Source: Phalacrocorax aristotelis (taxonomy: Eukaryota; Chordata; Aves; Suliformes; Phalacrocoracidae). From it: DNA of 64,000 nucleotides. Below the pieces are notes generated by a model, which saw nothing but the letters and a program-made list of their open reading frames with translations, searched no databases and had not been told where the DNA came from. Positions 36,737 to 48,736 of this stretch are shown here, piece after piece. Each line of letters starts with the position of its first letter. Positions within the stretch are counted from its first letter, which is position 1. The translations under genes were made by a program, and so were the position numbers. Location of the stretch: NCBI RefSeq assembly GCF_949628215.1, contig NC_134281.1, forward strand, positions 46,520,512-46,584,511. The letters are read 5' to 3'.

Positions 36737-39541
36737 GTAAGTATTCTAAGAAAATTACTTCATAGATCAACCTCGTGTAGCAGTGAAGTGCCATCTTGCT
36801 GAGACAGCTATTATCTTTATTTCAAATTTGGGTGTGTCTTTTATGGCTGGGGCTATCCAGTTATGTGCTGACTTTCTGGTTTGTTAAAGCCTCGTTGCCA
36901 AGTTGACATGATAATGAGTTGTGTACACCCTGGTATGCTCTGATTGTCTTCATGCCTTTTTGCTTTGTTTCTTTTCCTTTAAAACAATGTTTCATATTGT
37001 GTTTAGTTTCCTTTTGGTTAATTGTATGTATAATTTTGTAAGTAGTACAATTACGAGTAGCATTTTTAGAACACCTCTTGTGTATACACACAAGATTTTT
37101 GAATCTTTGAAGCGGAACATAAAACAACTTCTTCAATCTTTTGTGTGCTTTTAGTTTAAAAATAAGGTAGTTGCTCTTTTATTGTTAGTTGCTATGCAGA
37201 ATTGAGTCAGAGATTAAGGCCATACCTTATTTAGATTTGGTGTTATCCAGACACAGTTAAGCACAAACAAAAAAAACCCAGCAAACACACTCATCCTAAA
37301 AAGCGCTATTGTCTATTTTATAACAAGGTTCAATGTGCAGACAAATAGGAGGAAACTGATAAAACAAGCAAAACAGTCTTAGGTATTTTCAGACTCTGCA
37401 TAGGATTATTAGGATAAATAAAGAAACTATTAATCCATTTTCTTAAGGTTTAAAATTGTAAAATAGAACAAACTTAACTAAAAAGCAAGTGATCTTCCTT
37501 TAATTATAGTATCTGTGATTTCCTCCTTTTTTTTTTTCTTTTCCAAATGAGTGATCTTTGGACCAGTCCAAAGTATCAGATGATTATTTTTTTAAAAAAT
37601 TAGATTTTCCAAAATTGACTATGGATACAGTTTCAGCTGTCTGCCACATTGTGTTCCAACATATTGTTGAGAGTGTTCTCTATGTTTTAATAATTGCAAA
37701 CTAAGTATCACAGCGGTTACGGTGGGGTTTTAAACTGAGTTTGTTAGAATGAATGTTGTCTTTATTTTAAGGCATAATGATTAAAACTATGTGTAATAAT
37801 GTAACCTATTGTAAACAAATGCTATGTACTCCAAACACTTGAAACTAAATGTTTAAAGTGAATGTTGGCTGAAGTATACGGAGTCTTCATTTTGCAACAT
37901 GTCATGGTGTAAGCAAGAACGAGACACCAACGAGCAAAAGGTAGTGCATATCATCTGTGTCTTCAAACAGAAAAACCCAAATGTATGTTGACAGAGTGGT
38001 AGAGTTAAAAACATCTTTTGTCGTCGTAGTTTGTTGTGACTTAGCATGGGCCGTTTTGAAAATTAAAGTGTTTATGGGAAGACAAGCAGTAGCCTGATGC
38101 GTTCTGTGCAGGTCATGAAGTTCTTAATACAATGCATTAAATCAGTTGGATGTGGTTTTGGGGGATTTGTAAATTGTAAAGTATGTGTTTTACAATAAAT
38201 GCTCACAGGTATGGTTGAATCAGAGAATTGTGATGAAAAATAGTTAAGAACAACTAGGGATTTTAAAAATTTCTTTTTCCTTTCTTTTGAGACTTCAGAA
38301 TGAGTAGAAGGGGAGAGTGAAGTGTTTAAAGCTATGAGAATGGGTACAAGAATAGCTTTAAATACTTAATTTTTTTAGTGATGATTAAACAATCTAGAAG
38401 TGTAGAATATAGTGGGAAAAGAAGTAATGACCCAAAAATGCAAGCTTAAAAAAAAGGCATATGGAAAGTAAGAAAGGAAAGAAAAATACGGATCTAACAG
38501 GTACTTCAGGAAAGGGCATAGTTCTTGAAACTAAACAGAAAATGAATGAGAGGAGTGTCTATGAAAAGGAAATGGTAAGTTGTGGAAGGAAAAAAAAAAC
38601 TGAGGACAGTAAATGTGAAGATGATGCCCTAAGAGTCTGTCATTATTAGGACATTGGCTCCTTTTTATTAAAAGCAGCCTTGTAAAAAAGGGAATGAAAA
38701 CCAAATCATGCTAATCTAACAGGGAGTTAGAAGCAGAGAGTGAAGAAAGAGAAGACAAAAGAAATGTGAATGTAAGAAGAAAAGGAGTTGCTAGCCTGCG
38801 AGAGAATCAACTATCTCTTTGTTAGGCAAGGGTTTGTGCAGCATCTCAAAAGTCAAAACAATACATGAAAAAAGGCTCACGATTTATTAGAGATGTAGCA
38901 TTTTTTATTTTAAAACTGTATGATCCATGTGTGGTGGGTTTTTGGTTTGGTTTTTTTGGGGGTTTATACCTTCGATTCAGTAGTCAAGTACAGATTCAGT
39001 GCCAAGAAGCTGGGGAGGAGGGAAGGATTTGTTTTGATTGAACCAAAAGGTCTTGGAGGTTTTAGTCAAAATGAAAAATGAAGAAAATCCTTTTGCTTGA
39101 CACTAAATATTTCATTCAACATCTATCAGAACATGTTTGGGGATTTGTAAGGAAAACAAAACTCATAGGAGTTAGTTCAAAAATCACGAAGACAGTAGTG
39201 GTGTTTTTGGTAAGCCTTCCTCTGTCATCCTTTGACCACCAATCCATTAGGTAAACGGGAAGAACATCATCACTGTCTTCTCTAATTTAATTTAGTTTTG
39301 TCCATCTTATTCGGAGGCTTATTTCAAGTTCAATTTTTGATAAACATGGCCTGAATTCATAGATTGGGGATGAGCACTTCTTATGATAAATGTATCTTTG
39401 CCTAAAAAAAAAAAAAAGAAATAATTAAACCCATTCTTTAAGTGATTTTACAGTTCTAAAGTAAAGACGTAGAAGTGAAATATAGTCATACAGGTGTTCA
39501 GTGTTTTTTTGGGAGGGTGGTTTGGGTTTTTTTGGTGTGTG

Positions 39542-39562
39542 TTTTTTTTTTTTTTTTTTTTA
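39542..39562 (+). repeat. 21-base T homopolymer
   Basis: An uninterrupted T run in FAF1 intron 2. It is probably length-variable. No transposon body was recognised next to it. Confidence 0.9.
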
Positions 39563-42007
39563 AAATGTGGATTCCTTTACTGCCATGATTTTGGAATTGG
39601 AATCAGAGCTCTGGATTTGAACAGGACCCAGGGTTATATGAAGTAGAAAGCTAAGCAAGGATAGGATCAACCTAAGTTCAGGGGCACTTCGGCAGCATTA
39701 GGGAAAAAACCAAAAACATAAGTTAAGGAAGTTCTTGTCTCAGAACAGATTGCTTTCTTGCTCTTCGTTCAGGCTGCCTGTATCTCAACTCCATATTCCT
39801 TTTTGGGGAAAAAAGTAATGTACTATCAGAGACTGTGCTAGGGACCCAGGTTGAAGATTCCCTTGAGCACCTTTGCTTCTTGAATGCTATGAGACTCAAC
39901 TCAAGGGTGTTGTTATTCCTCTGGGACTTCAGCCAAAACAGCCAAGAGCAAGTAGTCCCAGTGAGCTGGAAGGCAGAAGGATCCCAAAACAGAAACAGTG
40001 AAGTACTTACTGACAAAGCAGAATGCGCAGAGGCGGTAGGTTATGTAGTTCACAAAACAAGTTTCTAATGTCATGCTAAAAGTACTATGCTTTTGTGTAA
40101 GCTTTTCTGAGGATTTCTTTGTTTGCAGTGATGCAACATAGCTGCTGCTTATTTTCTCCATACTTTTTTGTTTTTAACTTGTCTTGCTAGTAGATTTTAG
40201 TATCAAGGGTTAAAATGTCACCAAGGTCTTTCCAGTTACTTCAACGCATGTTTCTATGTTTTGTATCTTTTGGTCTTAACTTTAAACAAAGCCAAACCTG
40301 AGTGAAGTGTAAGGAACTCCTTTCTTGGTTTATTTTTTCTAGTAGCCACTTACGTATTTATTAAGAATTAGTCTGAATTCTTTTTGCTTTGCTGTTTAGA
40401 ACTGAAATATCAGCTTCCTATTTTCGAACTTTGAAGATTACCCACCCCCATTGGATGTCTTCATGCCTATTCCTCTATATGGAACACTTTAAAACAACAT
40501 AAGCTGCCATTAATTTATCTTCTACTTGGAACTAAATAAACTGGATTTAGAAGTCTGAGTTGTATATCTTTTACAGTGTTCGAATCATGTTTATAGCTGT
40601 TTGAAGTGATATAGGAAACTGTCTTCCATAAAAGTTTGATCACGAGAGTGTTGCAGAGGAATTCATACACAATAACAGTGTATAAATTGCTTGGTGGGAT
40701 CATGAACTCTAATCTTGCTAATAATCAGTTCCCCACTGTTGCATATGACTTGGCCTTTATGGTGGTCTGCTGCATATATAGCAGCTCAGGTTTTTTTCTG
40801 TATTAGAACACTGTAATGTAGTTACTAGGCTTATTATTGGCAATGAAATGTTACAGATGTTCTGTGAAATACAGAAGATCAACATAGATAATATAATGAT
40901 CTCTGCACACCTTCATCTTTATGAAACTGTTCTGCAATAAATGCATCCAGCAACTCTCTTAAGCCTGACAGAATTGCTAATATGTTATTTCCTGACTGTA
41001 ATTTCTTTAGATCTATTAATTTACAATCATTTTTAACATCTGAGGAAGCAAAGGTTAGGAAATCCTGTCTGTTGTAAAATCTGATAGCTTCATAGCTTGC
41101 CCATTTAACCTACGACCTTCTGTTTTGGCATTTGAAGGTAAGAATGATAATATAAATGTATCTCAAACTTTGTGTAAAGACAATAAAACAAAAGTATGAA
41201 AAATCACAACTATTTGTCTTTTGAAATGTTTTTGATGATAGTATAAATTTAAAAGAAATGACCCATTAATTTACTTCCTGACCCTATGCAATAAGGACCT
41301 TCGATATATGAGGTTGTTACATAGATAATAGCTCTTTGCTCTACTGATATCAAATGCTTGTATCTATGCATGAAACTTGGTCTCCTGTACCTTTCACAGA
41401 TCTAATGAAAAAGCCAAAATCCTTCATATATAGCATGACTTTATATTCTGTACTGGTAATCAGAACAGGAATTTTTGAAAGAGAAGCAGGGTTCACCATG
41501 CTTAATTTTCTACTTTTCCCAGTATGACCATTTCTGTTGTTACTCCTGTTTACTGTTTTTTTAAAATTATTTCATGTCTTTTCCGAAATACATTGTAATG
41601 CAGGTATTGATTAACAGCACTTTAAGAAGAAAATAAATTTCATAAAAATAAAGGAGGGGTTATCCCATATTCGCTTCACTATAAACGCGTGTATAGTTGT
41701 TATTTAAAAAAACCTGGTTTTTATTTTCAAAATATATTTCTAAAATGACCTTTATGCCTTCCTGCTATACTTGGTTTTGTTATTCTGTATTCTGGCAGAG
41801 GCTCAAAGCACTGTATAACTTCATTAAAACCAGCAGTTTAGTGCACCTGGAATGTGATGACAGTTCCTATTTGTACATAGTTTCCAAGAGTCAGCTGACA
41901 AAAAGGATCTCTTTACCTTGGAAAGAGAAAATAGCATATTCTGAACATCTGTTTTTATAAAGCTCTTGATTATAATTTTCCTTTAGAATGGATAACTTAC
42001 ACAGAGG

Positions 42008-42822
42008 TTTGGACAGGCTGGATTGATGGGCTGAGGTCTGTTGTGTGAGTTTCAACAAGGCCAAGTGCCAGGTCCTGCACTTGGGTCACAACAACCCCAT
42101 GCAACACTACAGGCTTGGGGAAGAGAGGCTGGAAAGCTGCCCAGCGGTGAAGGACCTGTGGGTGTTGGTTGACAGCCAGCTGAACATGAGCCAGCAGTGT
42201 GCCCAGGTGGCCAAGAAGGCCACCTGGCTTGTATCAGGAATAGTGTGGCCAGCAGGAGCAGGGCAGTGATGGTGCCCCTGTACTTGGCACTGGTGAGGCC
42301 GCACCTTGAATATTGTGTTCAGTCTTGGGCCCCTCAGTACAAAGACATCGAGTTGCTGGAGCATGTCCAGAGAAGGGCAACAAAGCTGGTGAAGGGTCTG
42401 GAGAGCAGGTCTTATGAGGAGAGGTTGAGGGAACTGGGGTTGTTTAGCCTGGAGAAGAGGAGGCTGAGGGGAGACCTTATCGCTCTCTACAGCTACCTGA
42501 AAGGAGGCTGTAGTGAGGTGGGTGTTGGTCTCTTCTCCCAAGTGACAAGCAATAGGACAAGAGCAAATGGCCTCAGATGGTGCCAGGGGAGGGTTAGATT
42601 GGATATGAGGAAAAATTTCTTCCCTGAAAGGGTTGTCAAGCACCGGAACAGGCTGCCCAGGGAATTGGTTGAGTCTCCATCCCTAGAGGTATTTAAAAGA
42701 CATGTAGATGTGGTGCTTAGGGACAAGGTTTAGTGGTGGACTTGGCAGTGCTAGGTTAACAGTTGGACTTGATCTTAAAGGTCTTTTCCAACCTACATGA
42801 TTGACTCTGTAATTCTAAGATG
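42008..42822 (+). mobile_element. CR1 LINE 3' fragment, near-complete C-terminus
   Basis: A plus-strand CR1 copy covering the ORF2 C-terminal region and 3' UTR. It is readable from [16 protein letters not shown] through [14 protein letters not shown], then, after a frameshift near 42220, [23 protein letters not shown] to [11 protein letters not shown] and [19 protein letters not shown]. The 3' end shows the GGTCTTTTCCAACCTA phrase and a decayed octamer tail. The copy is 5'-truncated with at least one frameshift, so it is inactive. It lies in the same orientation as the host gene. Confidence 0.93.
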
Positions 42823-43060
42823 AGTGGTTTTTGCATCTCACTGTTTAAAACCTCTTAAAAAATAGTAATTATTTGTCAGACAGGATTTTTTTTTTTAAAT
42901 ATACATACCCATTTTGTTTATGTATTTATATTTACTTCTATGTAATGTTATCTTTTGGAAATAAATAAATACATTAAAAAATAAAAAAACTGAAGTGAGA
43001 AAAATGAGCTAGGAGGTTACAGTTTTTCTTTTGTATTTCTGTGGGAAAGAATTTCTGTTC

Positions 43061-43149
43061 TGAAGACTGGGATACCTTGCTGCTAGAAGAGGTAATCTTC
43101 CTTCCTTGAAGCACGTTACTGAGGTGACAAAACAGCACTCTTATTCTGC
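43061..43149 (+). repeat. Inverted repeat, left arm
   Basis: 89 bases that reappear in reverse complement at 45141-45225. By eye the two arms differ at about six positions plus one 4-base CTTC-type insertion, roughly 93% identity. The arms are separated by about 2.0 kb that includes a CR1 fragment. The sequence is not recognisable as a known element. Confidence 0.9.
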
Positions 43150-43454
43150 AATCTGTTATTTGTATCTTTTATTGCTTTGTAAACGTTAAGTTAGTTCCTT
43201 TTTTATAATGTGTAGTAAATCTCAGTACAAGTTGGTAAAAATGAATACACTAAAAACATCTTTTGTCTTTTTCTAACTGGTTTGCCCTGCAAAAGCTTTG
43301 ATGTGATATTTATTTGCACCTTTTTTTGATCAATTTGGATTAGTCTATCTCCAGAAACTAGGAGATCAATTTAAGTTTGGCACAGGGCCATTTATTTTCC
43401 TTAAATGTGGGACAGTGTTGTCATACGTTTGGCAGTGCTCTTGTTACATTCCAA

Positions 43455-44125
43455 GTGGGCTGTATTAGCTGGGCAATCACCAATTGTATGAAGTTTAACA
43501 CGGGCAAGTGCCAGATTTTACACCTGGGGCACAGCAACCCTCGATGTACATACAGACTGGGGAACGAGAGGCTGGAGAGAAGCTCTGCAGGAAGGGAGCT
43601 GAGGGTTCTGGTCGACGACGGCAAGTTGAACATGAGCCAACAGTGTGCCCTGGCAGCCAAGAGGGCCAACCGTGCCCTGGGGGGCATCGAGCCCTGTGTT
43701 GCAGCTGGTCGAGGGAGGGGATTGTCCCGCTCTGCTCCGCGCTGGTGCGGTCTCACCTCGAGTGCTGGGTGCAGTTTTGGGTGCCACAGTACATTAAGGA
43801 TATAAAGCTACTAGAGAGTGTCCAGAGGAGGGCCATGAAATTGGTGAAGGGTTTAGAGAGGAAACTGTACAAGGAGCAGCTCAAGTCACTTGGTTGGTTC
43901 AGCCTAGAGAAGAGGCGACTGAGGGCAGACCTCATCGTGGTCTGCAGCTTCCTCACAAGGGGAGGAGGAGGGGCAGGCGCTGATCTCTTGTCTCTGGTGA
44001 CCAATGACAGGACCCGAGGGAATGGCAGGAAGATGTGCCAGGGGACGTTTAGGTTGGATATTAGGAAAAGGTTCTTCACCCAGAGGCTGGTGGAGCACTG
44101 GAACAAGCTCCCCAGGGAGGCAGCC
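43455..44125 (+). mobile_element. CR1 LINE fragment truncated at both ends
   Basis: A second plus-strand CR1 piece covering the same ORF2 C-terminal part as the copy at 42008-42822. It runs from a CAATTGTATGAAGTTTAACA start through [19 protein letters not shown] and [20 protein letters not shown] to [10 protein letters not shown]. It then stops abruptly, without the 3' UTR and octamer tail. The reading frame shifts once between about 43620 and 43700. Loss of the 3' end is unusual for a LINE and points to a later deletion or rearrangement. Confidence 0.92.
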
Positions 44126-45140
44126 AGGACTAGTGAGAAGTTAATGGTGTGCTCCTCTCATTTTTAACTAGATCTGAGGGATTTTCACTGTTAGCAACAC
44201 GGACTTATCTGTGTATTAATAACGTTCTCCCTGTGGTCAAATGAACAGTCACACCTGCCGCTGGGAGCCAGAGGTGTATCCCTCTGTTGCACACACACCC
44301 CCATCCGCCCCCCCCCTTTTTTTTTTTTTTTATAAGGAGCTTTTAAAGTTTTATTTTAGACAGGCATCCTTTTCTGGATCTTGGTGTCCTGTCGAACGTG
44401 TTTTGTCAGCTTAGCTAGTTTATGCTTGCTGTTACTGCGCTGAGTAGCCTGGACAGCATTCAAGATCCTGCTGCCAGCAGAGCTAAGGAAGAAGGAAGCT
44501 CTGAGTTAAGTAATGACAAGTAATGTTGGTGGACGGGCATCCCGCTGGTGCAGGTGTCCCACGGGCATGGTGCCTGTTCTCCAGGAAATACAGAAGTTGC
44601 AGGTTTCTTATGTGTCCAACTGCAGCATTAATCTGTTCTAGTGGACACAATTAAATTATATGTGAACTTTTATTTTACAAGGGAGTACAGAAATCCATTT
44701 TCTAAGTCTTTAATGTACTTTCTGTTAAGTTAGGGATCCCTGCTTGCAGAAGTAGTGTGATTTCTCCTTCTGCGTATTTCCAGATTTTTTGAATCTCCTG
44801 AAGTGACGTTTCTGTGTCTTTGAGTAAACTCAGGTGAATGCTGTGTATTTTATGCAGCTGGGAGGTAGCAAAGATGACTAGTTAAGTTTTAAAAGCCCTA
44901 TTATTATTAAATTCATTGATTTTATTTACTTTTGAATGCCTTCATCTTGGGTAAAACAGATGTTTCCTTTTTGTATATTTTCTACATTGAAGATCATATT
45001 ACATGTGCACACCTGTAGGCAGTTGTAAGCATGTTGTGATTTCCACATAGCTGTATGCATATTCATCTATAAAAAAAAATCAAAACAAAACACTACCACT
45101 AATACATGTGGAGGTAATGAAGATTCTTTACTTGCAGAAT

Positions 45141-45225
45141 GCAGAATAAGAGTGCTGCTTTGTCACCTCAGTAATGTGCTTCAAGGAAGATTACCTCTGC
45201 TAGCAGCAAGGTAGCCTGGTCTTCA
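45141..45225 (-). repeat. Inverted repeat, right arm
   Basis: Reverse-complement partner of 43061-43149. It shares the block from TTCTGC through the GAGGTGACAAA core to GAAGAC. It lacks the 4-base CTTC duplication of the left arm. The similarity fades within 10-15 bases outside both ends. Confidence 0.9.
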
Positions 45226-48200
45226 TGGTCCTACCAAATCCCGGCTGCTTTCTTCTGAGAATTTAAATAACATCAACAGCTGATACCTCAGGCAATGTAG
45301 GAAAGTGTTCAATATATTGCCACTGTGACGGTCATTTCACATGACTTTGATGAAAACACAGATTGCAATTGATCCTGTTGTGTCTCTGCATGAGTCTTGG
45401 TCCATTGCCTGCAAGTGGTCTGTTAAACATCAGAAAGTGGTCAACAGAGCAACTACAGTTTAAAAGAAAATGGATCCAAACCCAATAAAAATGTCATATA
45501 TGCATTCTGACACATGCAAGCAAGGAAACAGACATACTAAAGGGAGAATAAAAGTAGCAAATATCTAAATAGTGTGTTCGAAACTTCTGAATAAAACTAC
45601 CACTTTATTACATATATTGATCCCTTGGAATTTTTTTTTTTTTCTTCAAAAAAACTTAGGTGGTTTTTGGATTTGTTTTTTTGTTTGGATGACCCTTTGC
45701 TCTTTCAAAAGAGATTGAGAAACACTGCTTGGATCATGTTAACATTGCCATATCTTGTGATTTTTATAAGGAAAGCCATTGTCACCAAAATCGGGAATGA
45801 ACCTCGTAACACCATTGCAGTGTTAAAAGGCAGGCATTCTTCATTTGTGGCGCCGGATGCGCGAGGGCCCTGGTTACACCATGAAAGCTGTTATCAATGC
45901 TGTAGCCACTGTTATTGTGTAAATATCCAAGAATCTTAAGTTTCTAAGTGTTCCCCCTGTAAAGAAAGAGGCTGGGAAGGGGACAGTTTCTGGCTTGTCT
46001 GTAGAGAAGGATTTGAAATTTGAAATTAATTGTTTTCCTTATCTGTAGTCTGCTGTCCCCAAACTTTGTTAGATTGTCATGGATCTTGCCTGGGACTACT
46101 CAGGTACAAAAAAAAAAATCTCAAAATGCACTTTACACCCAGAAATAATAGCTAAATCATGTACTAGACCCAGAGGGATATTTTGTTTCTTTAGTTTATT
46201 TCTGTCTTTTTCTTTTTTGGTCCTAAGGCAGGTCAATGTGTAAGAAATACAAACTCTTCTTCCCCCACCCCTGAGCGAATTACTGTCAGGGCAAAGCCTT
46301 GTCTGAGAAAGATTGTTTGGGGATTTGGTTAAATCAGTTTTAATTTCTTTCACATGCTCCTCTGCTAAAACATTGTGCTTATTTAATGGGAAAAGGTCTT
46401 GAAAGCCTCAGTGCTTGGGAAGACTTGAGCTTTCACTGTGGAAAACTGGTGCTGTGCAGCGTCTCTTCTTTTCAAGGCACTGCTAAAATTCTAACATAAA
46501 ATTATTATTTATTCAGTAGGTGACTAACTATATGTAGGGTTCATTTTGGTCTACCATGTGTAAATGGATTGAAGCCAGGGGATGTGCAGTTAACAACTTT
46601 ATGGAAACCATGAATTAGGGTTAAATACATTAATTATTTTGTCCTTCAATTTGAAGTTTGGGAGGATGAAAAAACTTGTCCCTCCCAAGGAGGTATGATT
46701 TTTAAATTTTATTTAAGGCAGTTAAGAGTCATGGCTTCAAAGGTGTTTTATTTGGTGCTGTTTCGTGTGTTCTTTGCAGTTTTGTTGATTCATCAGACAG
46801 GACTAGTTCTGACGTTGCTGATTGAAGGAGGGGTGTAATGGGGTAAATATTTTTCCCACAGGGTAAAAGTGGTATAGCTTAGGCAAAGTGCTTTCTAGAT
46901 GAACACCCTTTTGTTCCTGTTAGGCTGGAATGATTCTTCAATATCTGTGAAATAATCCATATCTTCCACCCCTTCACAATTTTAGCAAATGTAATGGTTA
47001 ACTTGCAATATAGCAGATAGTTTTCTAGACACTAAGGGGTTTATGTTAATCTAAGATAGTTTATTTTGTTTCATAACTATTGATTTTAATTTTTCTAATA
47101 GAAAAAGCCTGCTTTATTCACTGGAGGATAACAAAGGGATTGTGATTACATGTTTTATGGATGTATTTTGTAGCCATGTGGCTGTGATGATGTGTATGAA
47201 ATGTTAATGTCTGGACAGAAAGATAGTTGAGTGGATTTTTAGGTAAAATGTTGCTGTCAGCATTGTAAAGTAACATAAGCAGCGTATGTCCTTTCCAAAT
47301 AACAGGTGGAATTTAGTTCCTAAAGAAATGAGTTTCTTTACTCAAGCTTTTCTTGCATAATGACCAAACAAGCAATGGGACTAATAAACTTAGATTTCTG
47401 GTCATGGAAAAAGGCTCTTGTTTCTTGTAATAAGGAGTTTGTTGTGTTCTGAGAATAACAGAAAAGTGGCACCTGAGATCACAGTAGTGCCTAATAGTAC
47501 TGTTGTAGCTATATGCAGGCATTGCCCACCTGCCTTATATTTTACAAATACTTATTTTCAGAAGCTTTTACCTCTGTATTGGCAATTTCTGTGAAGATTG
47601 CTTAGCATTAATTTATCCTGAGACATTCAAATTTAAGAGCAAATTCCTAGACTATATTAATAGTGAAGTGGCTGATAATGAGGTGTCTAAAAATAGTTTG
47701 TAGTATATTACACTGTGACTAGCTGAACTGAAACTTGCATGTATCGTATAAATGTGTGTTAGACAAGTCATTATCGTGGAGTCATGCTGGGCAATGTATG
47801 TGTAGGAGAAGAATGAAGTAAATTAAATAATTTGAGGACCAGCATCTGTGCCAATGCTGTGACTATTTTGCAATGAACCTTAATTGTGAAAGATTTTGCC
47901 ACAGGAGCCAGGAGTCACCTAGACCCATCAGGCTTTCAGAGCAGAGTATTTTAGAAATGGATTGACTTATAATACTGTTGAATATCTTAACAGTTCTGTC
48001 CTAGTTTTATTTAAATAAACTTTCTTTACCTGGCCCTGGAAGACCTGGATTGCTGCAGTACCAGCAGTATAGCATAGGCTGTCGAGAGGTATAAGGAGAA
48101 ATACTGTGAGACAAGTTGTAGGTTACATACTTCGGAAATGGACTTTTTGGTTTCCAAACTCTGAAGCAAAGTCTTGCATAATTACTCTTTTATTGCTGAT

Positions 48201-48671
48201 TAGTGATTAGGCAGTCTGCTGTCTACGGCTAGGCTAATCTGAAAACTGTCACATAAGATGTTTTATGTTATTACACCTTTTCAGTAGAGGCCTTGGTCTG
48301 TAGGCAACACTTCTAGGACTTTTTGAATTATCTTGTGTCCTGAGATTTCACCCCTGTTCAGTCTTTCCAGTACTTGCTAAGAGCTAGTATGTTTTAGCAA
48401 AGAAAGAGTGATTTTATGTATTTATTTTATTTTTTCAGGCTGAACAAAAAGTATGTTGTCGTGGGGTAGCTATCCCTAACCAGTACTTTTCAGTCTTGTC
48501 ATTAAAATTTATATAAAATAATTAGGAGAGTGGTAGAAATGTGGGAATTTGGTATATACGTATTTTTTCAGGCGTAGTGTTTCTTTTATCTGACTCCCCT
48601 GCTGTTTAGCTTAACATTTTAAGGAGTAACAAAATATGTTTTGATGACAAGTATAAGCATTCCTTTCTGTT

Positions 48672-48736
48672 AAGTTGAATTATTAGTGTAGTTTCATTCT
48701 ATTTCAATTCAATTCAATTCAAGTTGAATTATTAGT
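48672..48736 (+). repeat. Short direct duplication with an AATTC run
   Basis: AAGTTGAATTATTAGT occurs at 48672-48687 and again at 48721-48736. Between them lie TTCAATTCAATTCAATTC pentamer units. This looks like a small local tandem event in FAF1 intron 2. Confidence 0.8.

Noticed and set aside
42045-44167. Reverse-transcriptase-like open frames as host genes
   Set aside because: They are fragments of CR1 ORF2 with frameshifts and without a start or complete domain.
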